From NCBI GenBank assembly GCA_036250195.1, contig JAVHZZ010000006.1, positions 73,825,869-73,889,868 of the forward strand: a stretch of DNA of 64,000 bases. Reading direction: 5' to 3'. The notes under the pieces are model-generated. The model saw only the letters and a list, made by a program, of their open reading frames with translations, did not search any database and was not told the origin of the DNA. This document shows, in pieces, positions 23,355-35,674 of this stretch (positions are counted from its first letter, which is position 1; every line of letters starts with the position of its first letter). A program made the position numbers and the translations under genes. Source of the DNA: Mixophyes australis (taxonomy: Eukaryota > Chordata > Amphibia > Anura > Limnodynastidae).

Positions 23355-23690
23355 CTGTAAGAGTGGTTTGACTATAGATTCCTTACCACAGTAGGTGGTC
23401 ATGGCAAATTCACTAACGGTATGTAAAAATAGATTGGATGCCTTTTTTCCAAGAAATGGTTATGGGAAAATAATTAGTAGATTAGTAGAGTGCATTGTGG
23501 GGTGATTGATCCAGGGAATCTAAACTGAGTGCTATTATTGGGGTAAGGAAAGAGCCCCTCTCCTCTTCCATTAGGCTAAATTGTCACACTGGAGGGTTTG
23601 TTTTGTTTTCAGCTGCAACAAAACTGAATCTATAAAGGGTTGAACACGATGGACCTGTGTCTTTTTGTAACCTTAGTATGTAAACAAGTG
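23355..23690 (+). repeat. Dispersed repeat with GATGGACCTGTGTCTTTTT motif
   Basis: It contains GATTGATCCAGGGAATCT and GATGGACCTGTGTCTTTTT followed by AACCTTAGTATGTAA. I recall this motif as common in amphibian genomes. I cannot assign a class. Confidence 0.45.
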
Positions 23691-23828
23691 TTTTGCTGCT
23701 TTGACTTCTAGGAGTGCTGTTCCAGCAAGCAGTTCCGCAGAGCTTCCATTCTTCATATTCCGTAAAAACCAAAGTAACAGACATCGCCTAATGTCTTTAA
23801 TAAAAAAAAGCAACTGTTTCCTCTCCCT

Positions 23829-24015
23829 GTCCCTGTGGCAAAGTACAAATTATGCAAGGTCATTTGCATACTATTTTTTACATTTAAATTAGCCTGTGTT
23901 GCACTACTTGCCACCCCTGTACTGTAGCCACCTGTTTCATTAATACGCCTTCCCTTCTGATCCTGATAGTGTAGCCTATTGCAGAAACAAAGGAAACTAA
24001 TAGTACTGATATTTT
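23829..24015 (+). repeat. Direct duplication, copy 2
   Basis: This is a shorter copy of 22836-23064 in the same orientation, missing about 40 bases near its middle. Confidence 0.8.
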
Positions 24016-24487
24016 TTTATTGTATATAATCTTTCACATATAGTATATCATATGTACCCATGGCAATATGCAATGTTCCCATATGATAAGAGTATTGGCC
24101 CCAGGGTAACATAAATAATGCACCCATGCCAACGTATAGTAGTATCTTGATGACAGAATACAGTACATTCCCATCTATGACAGTATACAGTATGTCAGTA
24201 TACAGTATGTCCACATATATGCATAAATTACAACTGTCCAGATTTAGGCAGGACAGTCCCGATTCGAGGGGACTGTCCCACTCTCCCGCATATCAAGACT
24301 CTTGTCCCACTAAGTGACACCACTTTAATGGCGTGTTTATCAGAGGCAGGTGCGTATGGCATTGAAGGGGTGTTTTAGGGTAAGATAAGTAATAGGTAGT
24401 GTTTTATGGGAGGGGAAGTAATAAGCCCCTAATGTGGCATGGCCAGCTCCGTGTAGCATGTCCATGCTTCTTATGTGTACACACACT

Positions 24488-24807
24488 GGGCCTGATTCAT
24501 TAAGGAAAGGAAAGCAAAAAAATTTGTAACTTTTCACCTGGGCAAAACCATGTTACATTGAGGGGGAGATGCATTTAAAATATGGGGACAGATTTATAAT
24601 TGGGGTAGGACATGTCCTAGATCAACTTCAAATGTCAGTGTAAAAATAAAGCTGTTAAATATTTGTGTCCAACATGAAAAAAACAGCCAGTATTGTCCCT
24701 ATGTGCAAAATAATAAACTAATTTGCACCCCTTGTATTGTAACATGGTTTTGATCAGGAGAAAACTTACTCATTTTTTTGCCTTACTTTCCTTAATGAAT
24801 CAGGCCC
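24488..24807. mobile_element. GGGCCTGATTCATTAAGG palindromic MITE
   Basis: The 320-bp element has GGGCCTGATTCATTAAGG at both ends in inverted orientation. The inner arms carry AAAACCATGTTACA and TTGTAACATGGTTTT. The flanking triplet is ACT on both sides. A related copy is at 46946-47280 and a half copy at 59950-60087. Confidence 0.9.
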
Positions 24808-25439
24808 ACTGAGTCCCAGCGGCTAAATAATAACGGTTGGTAGATGTGTATGTGTTATAGTCAGCATTGGTCAGCCTGCCTACTGCAGGACTGTTTAAAG
24901 TTGTATAGCAACAAGCATTGCATTTATACACTCACATATAACTAATGGGACCGATCAGGGAAGTGGCTAACTGAAATGACAACCTTCATATCCTTTATAC
25001 AAAAAACTATAAACATTTGTATATGAGTTATGTGCACAAAGACAACCATTATAACATGTAAGCGTCATTTATTTATCATAAATAACACTAATTTAGACTT
25101 TTTGCATAAAAAAAATATCTTCATTTCTCCCTATCTATCAAACATATGCCACTGCAATCTTCCTTTCACTTAGTGAAAGTCTTGGTTTGGGCTTTTATGT
25201 TTCACTTAGTAAAAAAAAAATATTGGAAAAATTAACAAAAATATTGAAAAAAAAATATTATTTTCAAATATTTACCTTTAGAATAAATGCTTTATTTAAA
25301 TAATAAAGTTTTTTTTTCTCTCATTTTATTCTGCTAGCGCCATCGCGAGAGGTAGCCGGCAAATCAGTATCGTTGGAGATAGCAGACTGGTAGCCCTTGA
25401 AAGATATAGGGATGCTCGTTAGGAGATAGAGCTTTTCTC
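24808..25439. other. No gene; possible degraded MITE end near 25320-25455
   Basis: AT-rich DNA. The phrase GTAGCCCTTGAAAGATATAGGG near 25391 resembles GTAGCCCTTAATAGATAGGG near 43412, so both may be right halves of one MITE family. Confidence 0.35.
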
Positions 25440-26320
25440 TTGTTACTAAATGGGCCCCTATTAATTGCTTAGCATCCTGTCCACATAGACGGAAATGATA
25501 TAAACACGAAGCTGAGATTAATGCAAGATATTAATAAGAACATGACCTGTATTTCATTGCTGCACACTGCAACTAAAGAAAAATCTGACGTGAACGAGCT
25601 CTAATTGTTAATTTTAAGATATATGGTACTTAATCTATGAATCACTTGCTAGTCTGTCTCCTCAGTCACGTTGCATTATCTGTGTGTCTATCTGACAAGA
25701 TTATCTGTCACTCTGCCTGTCTCGTTCATATACCTGTCTGCCTAACTGTCTTCCAGCATGTCCCTTTTATTCCTGAAATAGCCTTTTCCAACGGTTTTGG
25801 ACCTCAGGCAGTGGAGAGGTTAACGGCTTCTACCCGTCCATATTTAAGTCTTGTCCTTGGCTGCCTCTGAAAGTCATTCGCAGTCAATTAGCTCAACGAC
25901 ACACATGGATTTTTCACCGGAAGACTAGGAGGGGGGGGAATGGAAAAAAAATAAATAAAATCACCTTTGAAAATGAGGAGCGATGCAAATCTTCAATTTT
26001 GTTTGAGTAAAGATTTAATCTGATTTAGAGTGAGCGCTGATCTGGGGAAGGATATAGAGAAGAGGAGGAGGAGGAGGAGGGAGCACTCAGAGGACAAACG
26101 GATTTTTGAAGAGGGCAAAATCTTAGACCTGAAATGGTTTTTTATTGCAATATTAATAAAGAAAGATCATATCATGCTTTCATATTTTTATAGCTATCCT
26201 AACAATGGCAAAGAAAGCTTGTTTAAACTAACTGACCCAACAAATGTAGTCTTTGACCATTCCTTTTTTTTGCATGTGATACTACTTATGATATACGTAC
26301 ATTGATTTAGTAAAGAAAAT
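25440..26320. promoter_or_regulatory. Candidate conserved intronic element (unproven)
   Basis: Low-repeat sequence with homeodomain-like cores (GAGATTAATGC, CTCTAATTGTTAATT, CAATTAGCTC) and E-box-like GCAGTGGAG and CAGCATG stretches. A short GAGGAGGAG run is at 26064-26078. No exon was recognised. Confidence 0.2.
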
Positions 26321-27039
26321 GCAAAAATGCACAAGTTCCATCTTTTCAATTATGTTGGAAAAGTGATTTGGGGCCATATCCAATATTAAAAGTAGTCTGC
26401 TGATGTTTATTTGGCATGTATGGGAAGGAAGCCATTCTGTTTCACTGCAGACCTCACTTGAGGTTACATGTCATCCTAGTGTTTGTGTTGTGTGTTTATT
26501 TAAAATAGGGATATATAATTAATGTAAGATTTGCATTGTGAGTTGCGCTATATTTGTACATATGTGGATAATTTATGTAAATAAATGCTAGAGAGCATTA
26601 AAGTCGTCCTGTCACTTACACGCAGTGGAGTCAACCAACCAATGTTATGAGGATGCAGCTAGGTACCAGTGACATCAATGAGATATCACATACGTTATCC
26701 TTCGTGATATCACTATTTACTACATAATCAAGGCTGCATTCTTCTGAATATGAGTTTACTTTGCATCCATATATTGAATAAATGGACAGATATACTATAA
26801 TAAACCATCTTGCTTTTAATTAACTTTCTAATAGTAGACATTGTTCCTAAATCTGAGCACTTCACCAAACGAGAAGACTACAAATTGTCGGTGACTTGTA
26901 AAGGAACAATAATTCAAGTGGAGCAGCATATAAAATACATGCATTTGCACATAGTTCATGAGGAAAATTATTGACAGCTTGTCAGGTAGAGTCTTAACCA
27001 AACCTGGGCGTGATTGATGGGGAGGCTGCAGCACCGGCC
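26321..27039. other. No gene recognised
   Basis: The part at 26600-26680 (GACATCAATGAGATATCAC) resembles the tandem unit at 54731-55030. The remainder has no feature. Confidence 0.4.
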
Positions 27040-27400
27040 ATTTCAATCCCATGTTCCTGGAGAAGGAGAATCATTTATATCTGAACCTCTGGCTCTCAGA
27101 CTCAGAGACACCTTTTTTATTTTTATCTCCCTCCTTCTCTTTCTCGTCCTCCCTTTATCAAAAACAACACCCGTCAAGAAGATGCTCGCCTGAAAGTCAT
27201 TTCAAAAGCGCAAGGAGTTGGGAGAGCGGGGGAAGGAGGGGTGAGATGTAGCAATTGGTTTTCTGATCTGCTGTCGAGGGTCTCGTCAAAACTCTGCCAT
27301 CTCTCGGGGTTTGAAATGGACATTCTCTGGTTTACCCTTTCACTGCTGAACGATTCTGGAAACCACATTCTGTAGAGAGGGGGCAGAGCCATCCAGTGAT
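27040..27400. promoter_or_regulatory. Candidate conserved intronic element (unproven)
   Basis: A GC-balanced, non-repetitive interval within AT-rich intron, including CACCCGTCAAGAAGATGC and CTGAACGATTCTGGAAACCA. It has no splice-bounded frame. Appearance is the only support. Confidence 0.2.
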
Positions 27401-27501
27401 TAAAATAGTTATGTATGTTGTAAAATGTGTCATATATTAACAGGCTGTTAATATATCACAATATGAAGACTAACTTCAGATTGCCCCATAAGGTCATATA
27501 T

Positions 27502-27740
27502 TGGTATTTTTGGTGGGACAGTCCTGGTTTTAGAGGACTGTCCCACTGTCGAGCAGCTGGCACTTTTGCTCTCATGGATGGTTTTAGGTGACGAAAGGGA
27601 GGTTTGGGATGTCCTAGCACTAGGCATGCCTTCCTCAGGGCGGTAACACACAGGCTGTGATGTGAACACACCCCTTTAAGGGATACAGCCACTTCCCTTT
27701 TGGCTGTGTCCTGTTTTAGACAATTCCAATGTTGGGATGT
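27502..27740. mobile_element. Degraded MITE with GGACAGTCC segments
   Basis: It contains the inverted pair GGGACAGTCCTGGTTTTAGA and GGACTGTCCCAC. This pair typifies a family also seen at 24230-24310, 33119-33180 and 40288-40608. The right end reads CCAATGTTGGGATGT. Confidence 0.5.
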
Positions 27741-28189
27741 TTGGGCTTTTTTTTTAAAGTGGACCTCTCACCTACATGTAGTGGAGACAGCCATTTTGTG
27801 AGCTTAACTTAACTGTGTAGACCATGGAATGGCTACCTCCATGGTGCGCAGGGGACACTTTAAGTATGCACATCTACTTGACTGTTATCCCACCTGTCTG
27901 CTCATAGGGAAATGTGACACAGGAGAGGTGGGGTACACAAAGTGGATAGCCTTGCATCATTTAATATGTTTTATATTATACTATATAGTGTTAAAATTAA
28001 TTTCACTCTATTAAAATCCCTAAACCTTCGGGGGTCACTAGCCATTCATTTCGAAGTGGAAATGCCTTACCAGCATTTCTACGTTTCCATTTCGATCTCT
28101 GGATTAAATTAATAGAAAATTAAAGCAGAAATGGTGAGTGCCCTCTCTATATATCTTGAATATAGAGTAGTAGTTGGTAAAATGGAGCT

Positions 28190-28533
28190 ATTGGGGAGCA
28201 GATTTCCAGATATTCATATCAACAGGGTCATCGGCACCCAAGGCTCATTGATGCGTGTGGGGAGCGAAGGCTAGTTCCGTTTTGACCCAGTCCCACAGAA
28301 GAGTTACTGTAGCCGATATTGCTGAAAAAGTTAATGCTGGCTATGATAGAAGGGTGTCAGAACACACAGTGCATCACAGTAGTGTTTGGGGCTGTGTAGC
28401 CGCAGACTGGTCAGAGTGCCTATGCTGACCTCTGTCCACCACCAAAACGTGCCTATAATGGACACGTGAACGCCAGAGCTGGACTATGGAGCAATGGAAG
28501 AAGGTGGCCTGTCCAAGGAATCATGTTTTATAT
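28190..28533 (+). pseudogene. Tc1-type transposase gene fragment
   Basis: Read across frameshifts it gives VTVADIAEKVNAGYDR, RVSEHTVHRS and TREHQSWTMEQWKKVA. These match the helix-turn-helix to DDE-entry region of Tc1/mariner transposases. The match ends at about 28533, just where the first catalytic Asp (WSDES) is expected. A GTGTGTATA repeat follows. Neither terminal inverted repeat is seen, so this is a dead internal fragment. Confidence 0.8.
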
Positions 28534-28577
28534 ACTGTATGCGTGTGTGTGTATATGTATGTGTGTATATATACATA

Positions 28578-28972
28578 TCTACTATATAAATGCCTAGTGG
28601 CGTGTGTGGGAAAAAAAAAACCAAGCTGCAGCGCCACCTGCTGGGCAGAGTTATACACTGACCTATATATTTCTTGAAGGAGAAGTGACAGTTGGGAGTG
28701 TTTGGTGGTTGCCGGGGGTGACAGTGGGGAGTTTTTAACACCTTAAGTAGCTTGATGAAGGATGTGGCGATGAAGATGAAGGATGAGGTGATGGAGAAAA
28801 ATGATGAGATGGTGACGTGGACAAAACCACGTTAAAAAAGGGCGCTTGCGTCGGGAAGTAACGCTCTTCCCCTGAGGAGGCCTGGGCTAGGCCCAAATGC
28901 ATGACAAGAACCTTTTTAACACCTTAAGTAGCTTGATTTGACTAGAATGCATGAGTATCATGCACGGGTTAA
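28578..28972 (+). mobile_element. Helitron-like non-autonomous element
   Basis: It starts TCTACTATATAAATGCC after an AT tract. Near the 3' end is the hairpin GCATGA-GTA-TCATGC (28949-28963), followed by ACGGGTTAAC. A TC start and a 3' hairpin with no inverted termini suggest a Helitron/Helentron relative. The end does not show a canonical CTRR. A 25-bp direct repeat lies at 28732-28756 and 28913-28937. Confidence 0.45.
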
Positions 28973-28974
28973 CT

Positions 28975-28978
<4 letters not shown>

Positions 28979-29024
<46 letters not shown>
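28979..29024. repeat. (TA)n microsatellite
   Basis: About 45 bp of TA followed by a short CA run. Confidence 0.95.
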
Positions 29025-29027
<3 letters not shown>

Positions 29028-30006
29028 ACACACACACACATATACATACTGCACTCTGAAAATTTAAATAATTAAGCAGCAGTGTATGTTACAGCTATGT
29101 TTCTTTTTACTTTTTTACTTGTTTACTTATCATTATTTAAAACACGCGGCCAAACATTTCTGTTATTACCTAATAATAACTGCTGCAAGAAAGAAAGGGT
29201 GAGGTGGTGGAACTAGTGTTCGACTTTATAAAATGCCACTTGTATTGGGTAGATTTTTCTTGCATGCCATTTAAAAATAAGTTATTTCATTTTTTTACTT
29301 GTATTATTTAGTTCCACTTTACAAATTGACCCTTTGGGGACTAGGTCTATAATACCTGCTCAAGCATAGATGGCTGCTAAGAGATTCACAGTATCTCCGC
29401 AGAACAAATCAGTATCCACTCTGTACACTAGTATTACACGCACACATATCTGTTTACACAGGACTTTATAGCAGATTTGTATGCTGAGCCTCACACAAAC
29501 GCTGCTTCCTCGCTCAATCCTGTACTGCCCTCCCAGAACAGTGTAATTCCTACAGCCCTCCTAACACTAGGCAGCTTGCTGAGATATGACTCTGCCGTTT
29601 CCCTACTAACCCCTGCAACCCCTAAAAGATTATCCAAAGACCCATGAGAGAGGTCGGTGGCCTTGAATTAAAGTAGAGAGAAGAGGTCAATGACAGGAAA
29701 TATTTCTCCTGTCAAAACAATATAAATGCAGTTTCAACTGATGCTCAAACACAGATACACATTATATACAATGGGAAAACCTGTTAGCCTATGTTATTCT
29801 GTATCATCACCATGATTAACTCTGGGTACCAATATATGTAACCTTTGTATGTCATTATTATCCTGTCCATGCTGACATTATCCAGATACCATCCATTAAT
29901 CCAAGTATACTTTTGCTTCTACATACATTTTCATATTACTAATCTATTTATGTTCAATGGAATGTATAACCATGTTATTTCAATAATGTTGTTCCATTGC
30001 ATATTT
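29025..30006. other. No gene recognised
   Basis: Intronic DNA with no terminal repeats or exon signals seen. Confidence 0.4.
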
Positions 30007-30051
30007 GGGCCTGATTCATAAAGGCACGTATCTGCCAATTATGAGCACAGA

Positions 30052-30198
30052 GGACCTCATTTAGAGTCGGACACAAAGTCCGTTTTAGGCGCATCCAACA
30101 AAAAAACACTATCATGCATGTGCAGAAAGCACCAAATCCGCCTGCATCTTGGACACTTGCGTCTAAACAGACTTTACGTCCGACTCTAAATGAGGTCC
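30052..30198. mobile_element. 147-bp MITE with 21-bp inverted ends
   Basis: GGACCTCATTTAGAGTCGGA at the left is repeated exactly in reverse at the right end. The middle is not palindromic. Superfamily unknown. Confidence 0.88.
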
Positions 30199-30358
30199 AT
30201 AGTGCGCAAAACCACTCTGCGCATGCCTAGAACAGGCAGATATGGCTGTGACTGCAGGCCTGTTTCCTGCCCCTGCAAGCGCAAAGGTCAGTTACTACAT
30301 GGTACAGCTTTGGGGAGTGAACTGGGCAGGGAAGGGGCATTTTGCTGTAGGCAATATA

Positions 30359-31345
30359 CAGTGATTGCCAAAAGTTTTGAGAATGACACAAGTATTGGTT
30401 TTCACAAAGTTTGCTGCTTCAGTATTTTTAGACCTTTTTTGTCAGATGTTGCTATGGTATAGTTTAGTAAAATTACAAGCATTTAATAGGTGTCAAAGGC
30501 TTTTATTGACAATTACATTAAGTTTATGTAAAGATTCAATATTTGCAGTGTTGACCCTTCTTTTTGAAGACCTCTGCAATTCACCCTGGCATGCTGTCAA
30601 TCAACTTCTGGGCCACATACTGACTGATGGCCGCTTATTTTGCCTAATCAAGGTCTGGGAAGTTTCCTAGCCATAGACCCAAAATTGCGATGTTTTGATC
30701 CCCGAGTCACTTAGTTATCACTTTTACCTTATGGCAAGGTGCTCCATCATGCCTGAAAAGGCATTGTTTGTCACCAAACTGTTCTTGGATGGTTGAGAGA
30801 AATTGCTCTTGGAGGATGTTTTGGTACCATTCTTTATTCATGGCTGTGTTCTTAGGCAAAATTGTGAGTGAGCCCACTCCCTTGGCTGAGAAGCAACCAA
30901 CCCCACACATGAATTGTCTCAGGATGCTTTACTATTGGCATGACACAGGACTGGTGGTAACGCTCACCTTTCTTTCACCGGACAATTGTTTTTCCAGATG
31001 CACCAAACAATCTGAAATCAGAGAAAATTACTTTATTCCAGTCCTCAGCAGTCCAATTCCTGTTCCTTTTGAATATCAGTCTGTCCCTGATGTTTTTCCT
31101 GGAGAGAAGTGGCTTCTTTGTTGGTCTTCTTGACACCAGGACATCCTCCAAAAGTCTTTGCCTCACTGTGCGTGCAGATGCACTCACACCTGCAAGCTGG
31201 CATTCCTGAGCAAACTCTGCACTGGTAGTGCCCGATCCCGCAGCTGAATCAACTTTAGGAGGCAGTCCTGGCGCCTGCTGGACATTCTTGGGCGTCCTGA
31301 AGACTTCTTCACAACTATTGAACCTCTCTCCTCGCACGCAGCCAC
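30359..31345 (-). pseudogene. Degenerate Tc1-type transposon, transposase remnant
   Basis: On the minus strand the product shows GVSASARTVRQRLLEDVLV, NIRDRLIFKRNRNWTAEDWN and KVIFSD with the first catalytic Asp. GCFSAKGVGSL and then RHDGAPCHK with the second Asp follow. Two to three residues after FSD are lost, including the usual Glu. A stop follows KTIVR. The segment that should carry the third catalytic residue and SPDLNPIE is deleted near 30650. The plus-strand left end (CAGTGATTGCCAAAAG after a TA) is the 3' terminal repeat. The 5' terminus near 31345 is missing. Confidence 0.92.
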
Positions 31346-31439
31346 GTCCGAAACCAGCTCTAGGTTGTAAAAGTTATTTGTATTTCTGCCTCACTAGCTC
31401 TGGGGCTAGTCTAAGTTGAGCTGGCAGGTTCAGTGGCCC

Positions 31440-31930
31440 CACAAACTCTTTACTGTGTTTAAAGAGAGAATTAAAAAAAATTGTGGTGTCCTCCCTTCTA
31501 ATGATATTAGCCCTTGTACTACCAGCCTAAAGTTTGTAGCTGTACAATCGGGTGGGGGGCAGCGTGTGGTCCCTTCCACAATTTTACAATAACCAGCACT
31601 AAGCAAACCATGGCAGGGGAACCCACGGTGTGGAGTCCCCTTGCCATAATGACACACAGCTGTTCACCACGTGGCTGAATTCCCTAGATAGTGGGGTCTG
31701 TCAAAAAAATGTGTAGTCCTGCATCTAGGGTCACCCAGTCCTGTAGTGAAAGCACTAGGGCTCTTCCCACAAGCACCAGCATACCCATGGCAGCCAGGGC
31801 ATGGTGGCAGTTTGAGAACCACAAGTGCCACCACACCCTGACACCCAGGGCTCGCTGAGCCATGTAATACCACAAACTAATATTTACATTAAACACATTC
31901 CTCTTTAATACACTATTTTAATACAAATAA
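31440..31930. repeat. Dispersed repeat, copy 1 (pair at 39330-39985)
   Basis: Shared stretches are ACCAGCACTA.GCAAACCA, CATAATGACACAC, AATTCCCTAG and GTGGGGTCTG. GAAAGCACTAGGG and ACCAGCATACCCATGGCAGC also match, the last followed by CAGGGCATG. No protein was recognised. Confidence 0.8.
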
Positions 31931-32233
31931 AAAACTACATAGAATGTAAATAAGTCACACTCATAATTATATTAAAGATGTTAAAATCCCAGATATACTT
32001 ACCATCTGTTTTCTTCATCTGTAATGTATCCAGTCTTGTAAGGTTTCAAACCTTAAACCTTGAGTGCATAATAAAAAACAAAACATTTCAAGGTCCTGTA
32101 GGTGTCCAGAAAAATAACATCTAAGGTCCTTTAGTTGTTCATTAAAAGAAAACCCCAATCAATATTCTTTTCTTTTTTCTTGAAGAACCCCAAATAATCC
32201 TCAGGATACTGCTTGGCAAAATAAGAAACCCTG

Positions 32234-32449
32234 AACACCACAACAAGAATTTAGTACCCTTATGGAGGAACACGCGCCGCAGAATGAATTATTGAAAGAC
32301 GCAAAGTCTATTTATAAGCTAGGGGGATTTCACACGTTAGTGAGAAACATGGGAAACCCCCTAGCTTATAAATAAACCTTGCATCTTTCAATAACTCATA
32401 CTGCGGCACGTGTTTCTCCATAGAGGTACTAAATTCTTGTTGTGGTGTT
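32234..32449. repeat. Long inverted repeat with 100-bp arms
   Basis: The arms (32234-32335 and 32352-32449) share AACACCACAACAAGAATTTA and CCCCCTAGCTTATAAATA in inverse order, with a few substitutions. It looks like a palindromic MITE or the core of the composite element. Confidence 0.88.
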
Positions 32450-32548
32450 TATATCTTGCTGAATTCGGGAGTGCGCAAAGCCTAAATACGTGCGTATAAT
32501 ACTGAATGCAATTTGTGCTCAGAATGCGTGCCTTGATGAATCAGACCC

Positions 32549-33118
32549 GCAAAGTTTAAATGTCACATCAAAAGTCCAACTTTCAACAATTTAGAGGTAG
32601 TCGACTGCTTTATTTTTTTTTTTAATACAATGGGCAAAGTGTGTCCATTGTATGCACTTCTCTGTTGACAGGCAACTAGAATACCCAAAATACGCCCATT
32701 TAAAGTCATGTTACTAGATCAACAGCCCAGAGCTGGTGCAAACAAATTATTAATTGAATAATCATTTTATGGAATGGAAATGGCTGTGCACAAAACTAAG
32801 CACACATGGATGCACTTGCTCCGTAATGGGCAAGGAATGTCCTTACATGACCCAACTCCAGCCACTGCAGACTTCTGCTCCTCTTCCAGCACCGCTATCT
32901 TGTTCCGTAAAGCAAGGTGCATCACCAGGGAGGATTTAGCGGTGCACGTCGATCTATTTTGCATTTCAGAAATTAAGCCACTTGTGTTTTTGCTTATGAA
33001 TCCCCCTTGTTTTTGCACAAATTGCCTCTGATGTTACTGGTTTCTAATGAATTGATAAACTGCATTTTCACATTATAACTTTTCTTTTTGTAGCTGGACA
33101 GTATCCTTTATCAGGAAC
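32549..33118. other. No feature recognised
   Basis: No exon or repeat named. Confidence 0.4.
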
Positions 33119-33290
33119 ATATATACCTACCGACTGTCCTGATTTAGGCTGCACAGTCCTGATTATAATAGCTGTCCCACCAGCAAGGAATTTTGCCCTA
33201 CTACCAGAATATTGAAATAATACTTGAGGACTTGCAGGGGTGTATTTAGGGGAAGGGTAGAGGAGTCGGCCTGGTGCTTTAGGCATGGCT
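33119..33290. mobile_element. Degraded GGACAGTCC-family MITE
   Basis: ACTGTCCTGATTTAGGC and CACAGTCCTGATT lie near 33133-33165, as in the 40288 copy. No clear right end. Confidence 0.4.
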
Positions 33291-35545
33291 ATCAATAAAC
33301 ACCATCCTATCCCTTTGTTCTCGTTCTCTGCCTGTTTATGGGACACTCCTATTTTCTCTTGTGCTTCAACATATTTATACGGCTGATGTTTCCTTTTTTT
33401 AGTGCAGGGAACAAGATCACTTTCTCCCTGATAGGTGTGTGTATTACGGTAAGCTACGACCAGGGGAGCATTGCTAGGTATGCATACAGAGATTTATGCA
33501 GAGTACTGCTTGTTAGGCACATTGGTATATACAGCTTTTTTACTTTGTATATAGATGAGTTTCTCTAGATGTGTTGGAATTTATTTATGTTTTGTTTCTT
33601 CATCTGACAGAGTTAATCATCACAGTATTCGCTTTTAGGTACAGTGTTGTATGTATGATATAATTAAAAGGTCTTTTAAACCTAAAATACAAATTGATGG
33701 GATATGAACAAAATGTCTGTGTGTGTGTGTAGCCCCAACATTCCCATTCTTGGAAGCACTGATCCGAATCGCAGCAGTCAAAAAGTAGTGTAGATCAAAA
33801 TATTAGAGTAGCTTGGTCAAACATTGGAAAGACTCGATTGGCTGGAAGGATCGGGGGTCATGCTATCCAGAACAAAGATTATACTCTAACTCCTATCCTC
33901 CCCCAAATTAGCAAAATGACAGGGGTCTAGAGTCTAGAACTTTTGCCAGTTATGAGATACTCCCTCCAAGCTCTTTTCCCGCTGTTGTAAACAGAAGTAT
34001 GAATCTCAGCACCTTATGTTCTGAGCAACAAGTGGATGGCTGGGGCAGGTGTCAGAGAACTGAAATTTAAAATACACATTTCGTATAGCCAGAGTATGGA
34101 TTATTGATTAGATGCCTGGGGGTGTTATATGTATCTCACAAATAGCGAAGCTCTTAAGCACCAGACACCTGACAAGTTATTTGACAATGTATGTAACTTT
34201 GTACCTCATACTTTCCTATTCTCCCGAATTGTCCGAAAGGCTCACAAATTTTGTATGACTGAGCCAGCTTGCTCAGTTTCTCACATGTACACTGGAAGCC
34301 TGCTTCCAGATTCATTAAAGAAAAATAGTAAAGTTAAAAAAAATCAAAACAATAACTTTATTTAAAAAAGAAAAAGAGAAAAAATACTTTATTGGACTAA
34401 TTGAACTATGGTCACTGTCCTTTTTACATAGGTGATACCCAGCGATAGTTTTCACCGGCTGGGTGGTTAAAAAGTGAGAAGCCCAAATCCTAGAAAAACT
34501 CAATTTTTTCTGGATTGGTAGGGATTCTCTCTGATAAGTAGACCCCTTGCATTTTAAGTTCAGTGGTCCTTTAGGGCTTGTTCACATCAATCTGCTATTT
34601 GTGTTAATAAATACATGAAATAGGACGTATACGTGTCAACAGTGTCAAGCTCACCAATGCATTCTAAAATTAAATATATATAAAACTACTCAAAAACTAA
34701 TTAAATTGCATCCGAACTCAGGATAAGTGTTATATGTTTTTTTTTATCCATGTTCCCAGTGCATGGGTGAGAACAAGCCCTTAAGCTTATACTTTAATAT
34801 GTTCTGTCTTCTGTGTCAAGTCTGCTTTTCTTGTAATTTTTTTTAACTCCACATAACACTTTCTATTGTACTTTTGTATTATTGAGCTCCCAAAAGTTTT
34901 GTAGAGCTCAGTTGCCAATGCTCTGGCATTGCTGCCCTTTTCACTGCTGATTGAGTATGTGATTTTGGAAGAGAAACAGTAAAGTCAGCACAATGTGAAG
35001 TACTAATCCCTTTGGAGAGGCAGAAAAATACATTGCATCTTTATTAACACAATCCTGGCATTATCCAATCAAAAAGCTCTATTTTCCTACGCTTGCAGTT
35101 TGTTTATCTCCAATAGGTGGTCGACAGAAATTTGTGGCATACTGTAAAATTTTTGCAGAGGAATATTCTTCTACATTGTAATCAACCCCTTTATTGTAAG
35201 GTGGCCAGGTATGCTTGCAGTTTGTAATGGTATTGTTTAGTAGTCTGTGTCTGCCAAGTAGCTGGATTTTGTTACTGTTGAGCTACATCTTTTCTTATTG
35301 GTGGCACCATTTGCTCTGGGGAACAAAATGTCTTTTTAGCTGGCCATATAACAAACACTGATTCTGCCGTGATTTTACTTGGTTTTTAGTTCATATTTCC
35401 TGGTCAGAATTTCATATGTTTTGAACTCAACAGCTACTTGGCATAGTTGGAGGTTTGGTATTTAAGTCCCTCCAATAATCACATAAGGATGTTGATCATT
35501 TTAAGTCCCATGGTCTAACTATATTAGCTCATCAAACTCAAAATG

Positions 35546-35549
<4 letters not shown>
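33291..35549. other. No gene recognised; intronic DNA
   Basis: I see only short simple tracts (for example TGTGTGTGTG at 33718). No splice-bounded coding sequence was seen. Confidence 0.4.

Positions 35550-35578
<29 letters not shown>
35550..35578. repeat. (ATT)n microsatellite
   Basis: Nine to ten ATT units. Confidence 0.95.
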
Positions 35579-35582
<4 letters not shown>

Positions 35583-35674
35583 TTTTATACTTTCTTCTTA
35601 CTTCCATCCCATCCCATTTGAGGGAAAAAACAAATGTATTAGTGACCATTCTAAATTTAGAAATTGGACTCTAA

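Larger units (their letters stand above)
30007..32548. mobile_element. Composite MITE-like element with nested insertions
   Basis: The left end GGGCCTGATTCATAAAGGCACG is matched in reverse at 32527-32548 by GGGTCTGATTCATCAAGGCACG; GAGCAC follows inward on both sides. Inside lie a small MITE (30052-30198), a Tc1 element (30359-31345), a dispersed repeat (31440-31930) and a long hairpin (32234-32449). A single original element opened by later insertions is the simplest reading. No target duplication is clear. Confidence 0.55.

Noticed and set aside
30768..31133. 121-codon plus-strand frame
   Set aside because: Antisense shadow of the minus-strand Tc1 transposase remnant.
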